A stretch of 23,050 nt of DNA, from assembly GCA_900555045.1 (NCBI GenBank), contig USJW01000075.1:1-23050 (forward strand). The letters are read 5' to 3'. How positions within the stretch are numbered: position 1 is the stretch's first letter; every line of letters starts with the position of its first letter. Source of the DNA: an uncultured Clostridium sp. (lineage in GTDB: Bacteria; Bacillota; Clostridia; Lachnospirales; Lachnospiraceae). A program made the position numbers and the translations under genes. Under the pieces are notes generated by a model. The model did no database searches and was not told the DNA's origin. It was given only the letters and a program-made list of their open reading frames with translations. Below are positions 1 through 8,348 of the stretch, piece after piece.

Positions 1-351
1 CTGAATACAAGTAGGTCTTTCATAAGTAGCACAAAATTCCCTAACGCAAGAGAAGGCACTGCTTAAACTGATAACTGCATTGACATCTGGTTCCCATTCT
101 TCTCCGGCAGCCATAAACGTCACTTCTTCTTGATTTTCCTCATTGTAGGACAACCACATTTCACCTGCGTCATTTTGAAAATAATTGACAGCTGCATACG
201 CTCCATTGATACAGACAGTTATGCAGGGATATGGCAGCTTCCCACTGATCCATATCTCACTGTTTTCCTGTGCCGCTGTCTGTACGAATTTTAATACATC
301 GTCTGCTGATTGAAAAGAAAAATCCCCATTATCTGTACTGACAACGATCAT
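1..351 (-). CDS. Imm1-like immunity protein (3' end cut by window edge)
   Basis: This frame runs to the window edge without a stop, so the C-terminus is missing; 117 codons are visible. A tryptophan-containing segment (SEIWISGKLPYPCITVCING) is followed by AYAAVNYFQND. This resembles the Imm1 family of immunity proteins, whose core is a hydrophobic strand, a glycine turn and an 'avhYF' strand followed by an acidic or glycine patch. Imm1 proteins neutralise toxins of polymorphic secretion systems; no toxin gene is visible in the window. Two starts are possible: ATG at 363, or ATG at 351. The second has GGAGGAG five bases upstream and is preferred. The gene lies 78 bases downstream of the acetyltransferase on the same strand and shares its AT-richer composition, as expected for accessory DNA. 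The family call is by pattern recognition only. Confidence 0.6.
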   Translation of the reverse strand, partial: MIVVSTDNGDFSFQSADDVLKFVQTAAQENSEIWISGKLPYPCITVCINGAYAAVNYFQNDAGEMWLSYNEENQEEVTFMAAGEEWEPDVNAVISLSSAFSCVREFCATYERPTCIQ

Positions 352-429
352 ATTCTCCTCCATAACTTCCAATTTCCCGCTCCAACCTCCCGTAAGTCAT
401 CTTACGCGCTTTCCCCCGCAACCAAGGCT

Positions 430-1002
430 TCACACATCCTTTTCCACAAAGTGCGCATCATAAATATCCCAATACTTTTGATAAACCCGGTCCAGCTGTC
501 CATCGAAATTTAATTGATACATTCTAAATGTGACTAAAAAATCCTTTGGCTGCCATTGCTCCTTATAAGAATAGCAGTATTTCATCCCCAGCTGGCGCAT
601 CACACCGCCGCTTCTCGGATTGTTTACATCGTGCGTTGCCGTGATATATGGAAAACCGTCCTTTTTTAACTGTTCTACAAGAGCCCTGCTCGCTTCGGTG
701 ACGATCCCCCGATGCCAAAGCTCTTTGCGGAGCGCATACCCAAAATCATGGCTGTCATCCGTATCTGCCAATACATAACCTATGGGATAATCATCCTCTT
801 TCAAGCAGACCGCAAAGCAGTACTCCTGGTTTGCAAACCGCCTGTCATAAAAATCTCTCGTTTCCTCCAAGCTTTTTACAGGAAACCACGGCAAAAAGGT
901 ATTTACTTCCTCATCCATCAGAAGCATATACAGCGCTTCCATATCTCTCGTTTCAAATTTTCTCAGTATCAGCCGGTCTGTCTCAAATTCAAAAATCGCC
1001 AT
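430..1002 (-). CDS. GNAT family N-acetyltransferase (RimJ/RimL-like)
   Basis: A 190-residue protein with the Acetyltransf_3 layout. It opens with the ETDRLILRKF strand typical of RimJ/RimL relatives (residues 7-16). The acetyl-CoA loop is LWHRGIVTEA (about 95-104), and the late NNPRSGGVMRQLGM segment (127-140) matches the family's 'N..S..v..klGf' region. It should transfer an acetyl group from acetyl-CoA to an amine; the acceptor cannot be told from the sequence. The frame is open upstream to 1044, but that start would overlap the preceding gene by about 40 bases. The ATG at 1002 lies one base after that gene's stop, with a purine-rich GGGGGCAAG stretch upstream, so translation of the two is probably coupled. 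The tail after residue 160 is longer than in minimal GNATs. Confidence 0.8.
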   Translation of the reverse strand: MAIFEFETDRLILRKFETRDMEALYMLLMDEEVNTFLPWFPVKSLEETRDFYDRRFANQEYCFAVCLKEDDYPIGYVLADTDDSHDFGYALRKELWHRGIVTEASRALVEQLKKDGFPYITATHDVNNPRSGGVMRQLGMKYCYSYKEQWQPKDFLVTFRMYQLNFDGQLDRVYQKYWDIYDAHFVEKDV

Positions 1003-1003
1003 T

Positions 1004-1642
1004 CTACTTGCCCCCAAATGACAGCTGTTGCTCAAAATACTCAAATAGATTCTTGTATACTCTGCGGGATCTGGTTTTCCCGAACCTTGTTTTCACCAAA
1101 TCATAGCCGCCGGAAAAATCGTTCTTCAGCGCGTACGCACATGCCAAATAAATGTACTGTCTCTCGTCCATCATAAGCCGTTTGTCCCCTGTTTCACACA
1201 GCCTGATATAATGGTCTATGTCCGTCAACGCGTCAAGAAACGGTATCGTGTTTGTCTGAAAAAAATCCTTTATTTTTAAAGAGAGCGCCTTGGCATCCGA
1301 GGCCCCGAACAGAAGCCACGGTTCGGCCTTCGTGCCCATTTGAATCGGCTGCCTGAGCGTCAAATCCTTTAGGCTGTCGATGAGCATATTTTCTCCCAGA
1401 ATGTCCTCTGCCAGTTGGTTGACTTCGGGGAAATACACCGATAACCATGGGTAAATCCGGGCCATCGCCCCTGGCTGTCCCAAGGGATGGGTTGAGTAGA
1501 CGAGCTCCAGCTTCTGCTTTGTTTTCCCGAACGCTCTCGAATAGACAAGCCCGTTTTTTCTTCTTTTAAATCCGTGCCCGTCCATCATCCCATCCAGCTC
1601 GTCAAAAATACCAGTTACGATCCGTTTTACATCATCATTCAT
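1004..1642 (-). CDS. DUF4304-like protein of unknown function
   Basis: A 212-residue soluble protein with no signal peptide or membrane segment. The N-terminal half has a 'GHGFKRRKNGLVYSRAFG' segment (about residues 23-40) followed by a beta-rich region, similar to DUF4304 proteins, where a 'GFkk....y.r' motif is typical. The C-terminal third is helical and charged (MDERQYIYLACAYALKNDFSGG onwards). No catalytic motif was recognised. The start ATG at 1642 has a modest GAGAG site about ten bases upstream. The gene sits 60 bases after recQ and directly precedes the acetyltransferase with only one base between stop and start, so those two form a transcription unit. DUF4304 proteins are sometimes found among immunity-type genes, which fits the Imm1-like neighbour, but that is inference. 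Confidence 0.55.
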   Translation of the reverse strand: MNDDVKRIVTGIFDELDGMMDGHGFKRRKNGLVYSRAFGKTKQKLELVYSTHPLGQPGAMARIYPWLSVYFPEVNQLAEDILGENMLIDSLKDLTLRQPIQMGTKAEPWLLFGASDAKALSLKIKDFFQTNTIPFLDALTDIDHYIRLCETGDKRLMMDERQYIYLACAYALKNDFSGGYDLVKTRFGKTRSRRVYKNLFEYFEQQLSFGGK

Positions 1643-1702
1643 CGCTCATTCTGCTCTCTCAAAAAAAACGTTAACCGTCCGGAAACCGTGTGTGGTCATA
1701 TA

Positions 1703-4300
1703 TCATCCTTTTTCCAGCAGCCACTCCACGATCGCCCGCTGCGCCCGCTTTGTGTAGAAGAACACCTCGTACTCATTTCCCTTTTCGCTGACCCGCTTCT
1801 CCGCCTCGATGCCGAACTCCCGGCCCGCCTCCGTCAGGCGCCTGCGGGGCATGCCGTTTACAAAGCGCTCCTCGTAAAGGCCTTCATCCATGAGCATCTG
1901 CTCCACGGATTTGATGGTCAGCCGTTTCATGGTCTCCCCGTCCCGCAGTTCGTTGATCTGGGCCACAAAGTCGTTTAGGGCAAGACGGCTGGAATAATGG
2001 ATCCCGGCCGCCAACTCCTCCGTCATGCAGAAATCATCCTTGGTTTTTTTAGAAGTCTTCTTCCTGGGCGCAGAGGGCTGGGCCGCCGAAGGAAGCTGGC
2101 CAGCCGGGGCGAACCGTGCGGCCGAAGCAGTCTCCCCTCCCGGGGCGAACCGGGCCGCCGAAGCAGTCTGTCCTCCCGCGTCCCCTCTCTCCTCACTCCC
2201 ATTCTCCCATGCCTCCAGCGCCGTCCCCAGGTCCCAGTCCTCATACGGCTCGCTGTCGTCCACAAAGTACAGGTCGTCGTTCTCGTAGTACATCTCGGCC
2301 TCCGGGCCGTCCGCCGGGTTGGGAAGGGCGTAGTCCGAGGCAGGCGCCGGATTCACGGTTCCCGGCGCGGTCCGGCTGGACATGCCGCGGCTGCCTGCTC
2401 CCAGCGCCGCGTAACCTCCGCGATCCCCGGCTCCCGGCTCCCCCGCATCATCCCCCGCGCCGCACTCCCTCTTCACGCACTCCAAAAACCTCTCCCCATA
2501 CTTATCATACTTAAACGCACCAACCCCGGACACCTCCAGCATCTCCGCCTTTGTTTTCGGCTTCAGAATGCACATGTGGGCCAGCGTCTTGTCGGAAAAT
2601 ACAATGTAGGGCGGCACCTTCTCCTCCCGGGCAATCTCCGCCCGCAGGGCGCGCAGCTTCTCAAACAAGGTCTCCTCCGCCTCGCTAAGCTCCGCACCGG
2701 CCACGGCGCTCTTTCTGCCCTTTTTCTCCTTCTTGAGCCTGGCCGCCTGCTCCTGCTCCTTCGCCATCTTCATCTCAATGTTCTCCTCCCCGCGAAGCAG
2801 GGCACCGGTCTTCTCCGTCAGCTTCACGATGGCGTACTCATCGTTGGACGTGGACAGATATCCACTGAGCAGAAGGTGGTTCGCCACCTGCCTCAGCCGG
2901 TGCGCAGGCACCTTGGCGAGCTCCCCGTAGTGCGGGTTCTCATCCATCCGGTAGTTCCGTATCTTCGCGGTGTTTGCCCCGTGGAGCGTGTCGATGATCA
3001 CATTGATGCCGTAGCGCTGCCTGCTGCTCTCCACGCAGCCCGCGATCCCCCGGGCGATGTCCGTCACGTCCACGGTCTCAAACTGGCTTAAGCAGTTGGA
3101 GCAGTTTCCGCAGTAGTTGCTCCCGTATTCCCCGAAATACCGCAGGATGTAATCCCGCAGACACTCGTTGGTAAAGCAGTAGAAGGTCATCTTCTTGAGC
3201 CGCTCCCGGTCCCGCTCCATCACGATCTGCTTGGTCACGGGGTCCAGCTCCTGGTTGTCCTGGTTGTACTCGATAAAGGTCTGGTTGGTCACCACATCCT
3301 GGCCGCCGTAGAACAGGATGCACTCCGCCGGCTCCCCGTCGCGCCCCGCACGCCCGGCCTCCTGGTAGTAGGATTCCATGTTCTTGGGCATGTTGTAGTG
3401 CACCACGAACCGGACGTTGGACTTGTCGATGCCCATGCCGAAGGCGTTGGTGGCCACCATCAAGGGGCTCCGGTCGTAGATGAAGTCGTCCTGGTTGTTC
3501 CTGCGCTCTACGTCGCTTAAGCCCGCGTGGTAGCGGGTGGCCCCGAAGCCGTCCCTGATCAGCCGCGTGCAGACCTCCTCCACGTTCTTGCGGGTCAGGC
3601 AGTAAACGATGCCGCTCTCCCCCCGGTGCCGCTCCAGATAGTTTGCCAGGGCGGCGTACTTGTCCTTGGGCGACTGCACGCCGAAATAGAGGTTCGGCCG
3701 GTCAAAACCCGTGCTGGTCACGGTGGGGTTGCGCAGCATCAGGATGTCGATGATGTCGTCCCGCACCTCCTTCGTGGCCGTTGCCGTGAAGGCGCTGATC
3801 ACCGGGCGCACCGGCAGCCGGTCGATGAAATCCACGATCTTTAGGTAGCTGGGCCTGAAGTCCTGCCCCCACTGAGACACGCAGTGGGCCTCGTCCACCG
3901 CCACCATGGCGATCTTTGCGTTCAGCGCGAAGTTCAAGAACGCCTCCGTGGTCAGCCGCTCCGGCGCCACGTAGATAATCGGGTAGCGCCCCGCCCGCGC
4001 GTAGTCCAGCGCCTTAAAATACTGGGCGGAGCTTAGGGAGCTGTTGAGATACGCTGCATGGATCCCCGCCTGGTTGAGCGCCCCCACCTGGTCCTTCATG
4101 AGGGAGATGAGCGGTGAGATTACCAGTGTAATCCCGTCCATCATCAGCGCGGGCACCTGGTAGCAGATGGATTTTCCCGCCCCCGTGGGCATGACCCCCA
4201 GCGTGTCCTTTCCGGCCAGGATGCTGTCGATCAGCACCTCCTGCCCCCTGCGAAACTCGTCGTAGCCAAAATACTGCTTTAAAATCTCGTGCTTATTCAT
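1703..4300 (-). CDS. recQ: ATP-dependent DNA helicase RecQ, with long repeat-bearing linker
   Basis: An 865-residue 3'-to-5' superfamily 2 helicase acting in recombination and replication-fork repair. Visible motifs are Walker A PTGAGKS (38-44), DEAH box (136-139), SAFTATA (169-175), TNAFGMGIDK (284-293) and QEAGRAGRDG (313-322). The zinc site is C380, C397, C400 and C403. A winged-helix RQC region follows (about 410-500), then a charged helix and an HRDC domain (about 540-612). Residues 613-755 are a glycine/alanine/proline-rich acidic linker holding three 12-residue repeats of the type GGETASAARFAP. A basic, winged-helix-like tail (about 756-865) closes the protein. The usual family length is about 600-620 residues, so the linker and tail are extra; tails of this kind do occur in clostridial RecQ. 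The AGGAG site is rather far (about 13 bases) from the ATG. A dedicated promoter is visible upstream. Confidence 0.96.
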   Translation of the reverse strand: MNKHEILKQYFGYDEFRRGQEVLIDSILAGKDTLGVMPTGAGKSICYQVPALMMDGITLVISPLISLMKDQVGALNQAGIHAAYLNSSLSSAQYFKALDYARAGRYPIIYVAPERLTTEAFLNFALNAKIAMVAVDEAHCVSQWGQDFRPSYLKIVDFIDRLPVRPVISAFTATATKEVRDDIIDILMLRNPTVTSTGFDRPNLYFGVQSPKDKYAALANYLERHRGESGIVYCLTRKNVEEVCTRLIRDGFGATRYHAGLSDVERRNNQDDFIYDRSPLMVATNAFGMGIDKSNVRFVVHYNMPKNMESYYQEAGRAGRDGEPAECILFYGGQDVVTNQTFIEYNQDNQELDPVTKQIVMERDRERLKKMTFYCFTNECLRDYILRYFGEYGSNYCGNCSNCLSQFETVDVTDIARGIAGCVESSRQRYGINVIIDTLHGANTAKIRNYRMDENPHYGELAKVPAHRLRQVANHLLLSGYLSTSNDEYAIVKLTEKTGALLRGEENIEMKMAKEQEQAARLKKEKKGRKSAVAGAELSEAEETLFEKLRALRAEIAREEKVPPYIVFSDKTLAHMCILKPKTKAEMLEVSGVGAFKYDKYGERFLECVKRECGAGDDAGEPGAGDRGGYAALGAGSRGMSSRTAPGTVNPAPASDYALPNPADGPEAEMYYENDDLYFVDDSEPYEDWDLGTALEAWENGSEERGDAGGQTASAARFAPGGETASAARFAPAGQLPSAAQPSAPRKKTSKKTKDDFCMTEELAAGIHYSSRLALNDFVAQINELRDGETMKRLTIKSVEQMLMDEGLYEERFVNGMPRRRLTEAGREFGIEAEKRVSEKGNEYEVFFYTKRAQRAIVEWLLEKG
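2085..2192. repeat. Three-copy 36-bp in-frame tandem repeat inside recQ
   Basis: The element GCCGAAG recurs at 2085, 2121 and 2157, and GGGGCGAACCG recurs at 2106 and 2142, giving a period of exactly 36 bases (12 codons). The repeats encode the QTASAARFAP / ETASAARFAP / QLPSAAQ series in the RecQ linker. Copies 2 and 3 are nearly identical in DNA; copy 1 is more diverged. The length keeps the reading frame, so copy-number change would alter only linker length. Confidence 0.85.
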
Positions 4301-4419
4301 CTGTAACTTTTAACTCCTTCCCGTCTCTCTCCCTGTGCCAACCCATCATGTCAAAAACACTGTGTAAGGGGATTTTTAAAGATTTCTCTGAACAAACTGA
4401 CCGCATCGATTTATGCCGC

Positions 4420-4482
4420 CCGCCGGACGGCGGACCAGAAATAAGTATCTTCCAGTATAACAGAAGGCGGGGCAAAAGGCAA
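4420..4482 (-). promoter_or_regulatory. recQ promoter with 5' leader hairpin
   Basis: On the minus strand TTGCCT (4482-4477) is followed after 17 bases by TATACT (4459-4454), a good sigma-A-type promoter directed at recQ. About 20 bases into the predicted leader lies a GC-rich hairpin, CCGCC-GTCC-GGCGG (4433-4420). The leader to the recQ ATG is about 145 bases. The hairpin has no T-run, so it is not a classical terminator. No LexA-like site was found. Confidence 0.6.
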
Positions 4483-4550
4483 GCCGCTTTGCCCGCTCAA
4501 ATCCGCGCAAACCCGCGCAATCGCTGCCCTCCATCCGCCCCGCACTCCCC

Positions 4551-5471
4551 TCACACCCCCATATGCTCCTTCGTGAAATACCCCTGGACCAGGTCCATCA
4601 GATAGTTGTCCGGCTCGCTGGGCTTAAAATTGCGCTTCGCCACCGTGCAGATGTTCCAGAACGCGCCGTCCCCGATGGAGAGAAAGCGGATGTTTGGATT
4701 GTGGTTCGCGTAGCTTAAGGGGATGATGGTGATCCCCAGGCCGCTGGCCACCATCTTTAAGGAGGAGGAGTGGTTGTTGATCTCGCAGATGATCCGCGGC
4801 GTGATTTTACTCTGCTCAAACAGGCCGTTCGTGATGTCCCGGATGGCCGTTCCCGAGCAGGAGATGATGAAGTTCTCCGCCTTAAGCTTCCGGATGTCCA
4901 CCGCGTCAAACGCCGTCCCGGGCCGCCTCTGGCAGGCGAGGTTTTTTCCCAGGGAGACGGGCACCGCCAGGACTAGCTCCTCCCGGCAGACGCTCACGTT
5001 GGGCAGCGACACCCCCGCGTCCTCCGCCACCGCCAGAATCGCAATGTCCAGCGTCCCTTTCACCACCTGTTCCAGCAATGGCTTGGTGGTGTCCTCCAGC
5101 AGATTCACCAAATAATTGGGGTACTTGTTCTTGAATATTGGGTAAATATCGGCAAACATTTCCCCGCCCCACTGGGGTGTGATCCCGATGGAAATGTGGC
5201 CGGTCTTGGACTGTCCGATGTCGGAAAGGCGCTTGTAGAGACTGTTCTGCAGCTCCAGCATGTTGCGGCAGGTCTCCTCGTAGAGCTCCCCCGCATGCGT
5301 CAGTGTGAGCTCATTGCGGTTGCGCGAGACCAGCTGCACCCCCATCTCCTGCTCCTCCTTAGCCAGAAACTGGCTCAGTGTGGACTGGGACACGAACAGG
5401 TAGTCCGCCGCCTTGGACAAATTTTTATACTTCGCAATCGCCAGAAAATAGGTTACAAACCGCATCTCCAC
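4551..5471 (-). CDS. LysR-family transcriptional regulator
   Basis: A 306-residue LysR-type regulator. The N-terminal winged helix is clear: FLAIAKYKNLSKAADYLFVS, then QSTLSQFLAKEEQEMGVQLV (about residues 9-50), followed by the linker helix and a periplasmic-binding-like effector domain (about 90-300). Its likely role is to sense a small acid or its metabolite and switch on the divergent permease and enolase-superfamily genes. The gene starts with GTG at 5471, behind GGGGAGG about nine bases upstream. An ATG two codons later would sit directly against a purine run and has poorer spacing. A TT-ATACC-T-GGTAT-AA dyad in the intergenic region is the probable binding site. No terminator with a T-run was found between its end and recQ, so some readthrough into recQ is possible. 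Confidence 0.93.
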   Translation of the reverse strand: MEMRFVTYFLAIAKYKNLSKAADYLFVSQSTLSQFLAKEEQEMGVQLVSRNRNELTLTHAGELYEETCRNMLELQNSLYKRLSDIGQSKTGHISIGITPQWGGEMFADIYPIFKNKYPNYLVNLLEDTTKPLLEQVVKGTLDIAILAVAEDAGVSLPNVSVCREELVLAVPVSLGKNLACQRRPGTAFDAVDIRKLKAENFIISCSGTAIRDITNGLFEQSKITPRIICEINNHSSSLKMVASGLGITIIPLSYANHNPNIRFLSIGDGAFWNICTVAKRNFKPSEPDNYLMDLVQGYFTKEHMGV

Positions 5472-5503
5472 CGGTCAAATCCTCCCCCTGTTTTTTAAGA
5501 AAA

Positions 5504-5520
5504 TTAATACCTGGTATCAA
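5504..5520. promoter_or_regulatory. LysR-type operator dyad
   Basis: The core ATACC-T-GGTAT (5507-5517) is a perfect palindrome and extends outwards with matching TT/AA at 5504-5505 and 5519-5520. This fits the T-N11-A-type boxes of LysR regulators. It lies 12 bases upstream of the permease -35 box, the classic activator position, and also just upstream of the lysR start, allowing autoregulation. Confidence 0.6.
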
Positions 5521-5529
5521 ATCCTTTCA

Positions 5530-5559
5530 TTGGATCTGAGCCGTCAAAGACAGTATAAT
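5530..5559 (+). promoter_or_regulatory. Promoter of the permease/enolase-superfamily unit
   Basis: TTGGAT (5530-5535) and a perfect TATAAT (5554-5559) are separated by 18 bases. The leader to the permease ATG is about 85 bases and ends with an AGGAGAG ribosome binding site. Confidence 0.65.
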
Positions 5560-5650
5560 TCAAATATCACGTGAGCGCAACAAGGGACTTCGCCGGCGGG
5601 TGAATGGACCATTCCATTCAATCAAATGAACTTACTTAGGAGAGTGTGGT

Positions 5651-7078
5651 ATGAATACTATGATGTATCTTGTTATCCTGCTGCTTTCAGTGGCAGTGCT
5701 GATATTTTTGAATGTCAGGCTGAAAGTCAACAGCTTTATGGCCCTGTTCGCGACGGCCGTGGTCCTTGGCATCCTGTTCGGCTCCTCCCCCTCGGAGGCT
5801 TTGGCGGCCGTGAACAGCGCCTTCGGCTCCACCATCGGGAGCATCGGCATGGTGGTCATCCTGGGGGCGGTTCTGGCCATGGGCGTCCAGGATTCCGGCG
5901 CCGCAACCGCGATCACGAACTTTTTCATCCGCCTGTCTAAGGGCAAACGCCTGGAGCTGGCGCCTGCCCTGACCGCGTTCATCATGTCCATCTCCGTGTT
6001 CGGCGATGTGACCCAGCTCTTGACCTCCCCCATCGCCGCCCGGATCGGCAAGCGCCGGAAGATCAGCATGTCCGTCATCACCCCCTACACCATCGTGGGC
6101 GTGTGGCTGACCCACGGCGTCGTGCCGCCCTCCGCCGGAATCCTGGCCGTGTGCATCCTGCTGGGCGCGGACGTGGGAATGTCCATCTTCTGGAGCATCC
6201 TGGTGTGCCTGGCAACCCTGATCATCACCTACGCGCTCACCATCCGCTTCATGAGAAAAACCGAGTTCATCGAGGCGAAGCCGGAGTTCGTGGTGGGCGT
6301 CGAAGAGGCGGAGGAGAACGTGTCCACCGAGGAGCTGCTGATAAAGGAGGACCACCCGTTAAGCCCGGTGGCCGCCTTCCTTCCCCTGGTCGTGCCGGCT
6401 CTCCTGATCACCGTCGGATCCCTGGGAAACATGCTCTTTAAGGACAACGCCGGCGTGCTGGCCGTCACCTCCTTAATCGGGGATAAGACCGTGGCCATGC
6501 TCATCGGAATCGTCATCCTCCTAATCACCTGCACCGCCCGGAAAAGCCAGCTGGTGAAGGCCGCGAAAGAGTCCGGCTCGCCGGTCAGCGACAACCCGAC
6601 CTTCCTGGAGCTGGGCTTTGGAAACTGGATTGAGCGCGGCATCAAGGTGGCCGCCATGGTCATCATGATCACCGCCATGGGCGGGGCCTTCAGCACCATT
6701 TTAAAGAGCCATCCAGCGGTGAACGAGATCGCAAACGCGGTCGTGGCCAGCGGAATCCCCATGCTGTTAATCCCCTTTGCCATCTCCGCCGTCATGCGGG
6801 CGGCCTGCGGCTCCATGGCCACCGCGACCATGACCGCGGCGGGAATCTGCGCCCCCATCATGGGCGCCATGGGACTCACCCCGGTGGCTGTGGCTTTGTC
6901 CATCGGCATGGGCTCCCTGCTGTTCGGCCATGTGAACGACAGCGGCATGTGGATGTGCTGCGAGATGTTCCACCTAAAGCCGGAGCAGTACCTAAAGTAT
7001 GTGACGCCCATCACCACCCTGGCCGGAATCATCGGCTTTGTGCTGCTCTTTATCTTAAACACCTTGGGATTGCTGTAA
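5651..7078 (+). CDS. GntP-family sugar-acid permease
   Basis: A 475-residue integral membrane protein with about 12 or more hydrophobic segments over its whole length and a short hydrophilic loop around residues 210-235. Features of the gluconate:H+ symporter (GntP) family include the early VNSFMALFATAVVLGILFGS segment, a GSTIGSIGMVVILGAVLAMG region, HGVVPPSAG in the middle and the FGHVNDSGMWM motif near the C-terminus. Members import gluconate and other sugar acids by proton symport. The ATG at 5651 has AGGAGAG eight bases upstream. The gene is the first of a two-gene unit with the enolase-superfamily enzyme 39 bases downstream, which suggests that the enzyme acts on the imported acid. The substrate cannot be read from the sequence; gluconate, galactonate or another aldonate are all possible. 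Confidence 0.92.
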   Translation: MNTMMYLVILLLSVAVLIFLNVRLKVNSFMALFATAVVLGILFGSSPSEALAAVNSAFGSTIGSIGMVVILGAVLAMGVQDSGAATAITNFFIRLSKGKRLELAPALTAFIMSISVFGDVTQLLTSPIAARIGKRRKISMSVITPYTIVGVWLTHGVVPPSAGILAVCILLGADVGMSIFWSILVCLATLIITYALTIRFMRKTEFIEAKPEFVVGVEEAEENVSTEELLIKEDHPLSPVAAFLPLVVPALLITVGSLGNMLFKDNAGVLAVTSLIGDKTVAMLIGIVILLITCTARKSQLVKAAKESGSPVSDNPTFLELGFGNWIERGIKVAAMVIMITAMGGAFSTILKSHPAVNEIANAVVASGIPMLLIPFAISAVMRAACGSMATATMTAAGICAPIMGAMGLTPVAVALSIGMGSLLFGHVNDSGMWMCCEMFHLKPEQYLKYVTPITTLAGIIGFVLLFILNTLGLL

Positions 7079-7117
7079 TTGATCAAGTTTTAGTAGAAGG
7101 GAATATTGAGTTGACCT

Positions 7118-8287
7118 ATGAAGATAACATCTGTGAAAACGATCCTGTTAAAATGGAAATGCCCGGTGATGAGCGACGCGCTGTCCGTGTGCAGCGCCCG
7201 CCAGGCGCTGCTGGTAAAGCTTGAGACCGACTCGGAGCTCTACGGGATTGGGGAGGCCTTCTGTTACGGGAGCCCCATGCACGCGGGAAAGGCCATCATC
7301 GAGGAACAGCTGGCCCCCATGCTCATCGGGCAGAACCCGGAGAACATCGAACTTCTGTGGCAGACCATGTACTGGCGCACCATCGCAAGCGGAAGGCGCG
7401 GCGTTGTCATGGCCGCCATCAGCGGGGTGGACATCGCCCTCTGGGATTTACTGGGAAAAATGGCCCACATGCCGGTGAGCGCGCTGCTGGGCCGCCACAG
7501 TGACCGGGTCCCCGCCTACGCCAGCGGCGGCTTCTACGCCCCGGGAAAGTCCTTGGACGGCCTTGCGCGGGAGCTGGAGGGCTATGTGAAGAAGGGGTAT
7601 ATGGCGGTCAAGATCAAGATCGGGCGCAACCCCGGCATGTCGGAGAATGCGGTGCGCTACATGGAGAACCAGGACTTCGGGGTCAGCTACGAGGAGGACA
7701 TCCGGCGCCTTGAGACCGCCAGGAGCGTCATCGGGGACGGGATTCTGGCCGCGGACATCAACGCCGCCTGGACCCCCGCCCAGGTGCTTCGCGCCGGGGA
7801 CGATTTCTCGCGGGCGGGGCTTGACTGGCTGGAGGAGCCGGTGCGGTTCGAGGACGCGGAGGGCTGCCGGCGGCTTGTGCGGGAACTGCCCGGCATCCGC
7901 CTGATGGGTTTTGAGACGGAGCAGGGGCTCGCCAACTTCCAGCGCCTGATCCAGGGCCAGATGGTGGACATCGTGCAGCCGGACATCGGCTGGGGCGGCG
8001 GGATCAGCGAGCTCAAAAAGATCGGCGCCGCGGCCCTGGCAAGCCACCGTCCCGTGTCCCTCCACTCCTTCGGCTCCGCCGTGCACTTCGCCGCCAGCCT
8101 CCAGCTTGCGGCCTCCCTGCCGAACACCGAGCGCATGGAGTCCGAGGAGAACGAGAATGTCCTGAAGTCCGGGATTCTGAAGCAGCCCTTTGAGGCGGAC
8201 GCACAGATGAACTTCTATGTGCCGCAAGGGCCTGGGCTGGGGATTGAGTTGGATTGGGATAAAATGGAAAAATATGTGGTCGAGTGA
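7118..8287 (+). CDS. Mandelate racemase/muconate lactonising enzyme family protein
   Basis: A 389-residue enolase-superfamily enzyme of the mandelate racemase subgroup. The N-terminal capping domain (1-125) is followed by the barrel with K165/K167 (VKIKIG), metal ligands D213 (ADIN), E239 (WLEEP) and E266 (GFE), and the Asp-His pair D289 (QPDIGWGGG) and H316 (SLHSFGS). Such enzymes remove the proton next to a carboxylate and then racemise or dehydrate; next to a GntP permease, sugar-acid dehydration is the best guess. The start MKITSV is typical of the family. The only purine-rich ribosome-binding candidate (GAAGGGA) lies well upstream of the ATG, so initiation may be weak or coupled to the permease. 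No downstream keto-acid kinase or aldolase is present in the window. Confidence 0.9.
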   Translation: MKITSVKTILLKWKCPVMSDALSVCSARQALLVKLETDSELYGIGEAFCYGSPMHAGKAIIEEQLAPMLIGQNPENIELLWQTMYWRTIASGRRGVVMAAISGVDIALWDLLGKMAHMPVSALLGRHSDRVPAYASGGFYAPGKSLDGLARELEGYVKKGYMAVKIKIGRNPGMSENAVRYMENQDFGVSYEEDIRRLETARSVIGDGILAADINAAWTPAQVLRAGDDFSRAGLDWLEEPVRFEDAEGCRRLVRELPGIRLMGFETEQGLANFQRLIQGQMVDIVQPDIGWGGGISELKKIGAAALASHRPVSLHSFGSAVHFAASLQLAASLPNTERMESEENENVLKSGILKQPFEADAQMNFYVPQGPGLGIELDWDKMEKYVVE

Positions 8288-8329
8288 CAATAGGCAGAAA
8301 GAAATGGGCTTCCAGATTTTAATAAAAGC

Positions 8330-8347
8330 CTATTTTCATGAAAATAG
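8330..8347. repeat. Perfect 18-bp palindrome before the terminator
   Basis: CTATTTTCATGAAAATAG reads the same on both strands. It directly precedes the terminator hairpin; as RNA it could form only a stem with a minimal loop, so it may act at DNA level or simply add T-rich sequence for minus-strand termination. Confidence 0.7.
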
Positions 8348-8348
8348 A

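Noticed and set aside
1655..1700. Run of eight T on the minus strand after recQ, as a possible terminator
   Set aside because: No convincing stem precedes it; only short partial pairings were found, so it was not called.
1997..3091. Long open frame on the plus strand opposite recQ
   Set aside because: It is antisense to conserved RecQ codons, very rich in Arg, Leu and His as GC-rich shadows are, and has no recognisable domain.
5602..5619. GAATGG / CCATTC inverted repeat in the permease leader
   Set aside because: Short stem with six-base loop and no sign of regulatory function; it could be chance.
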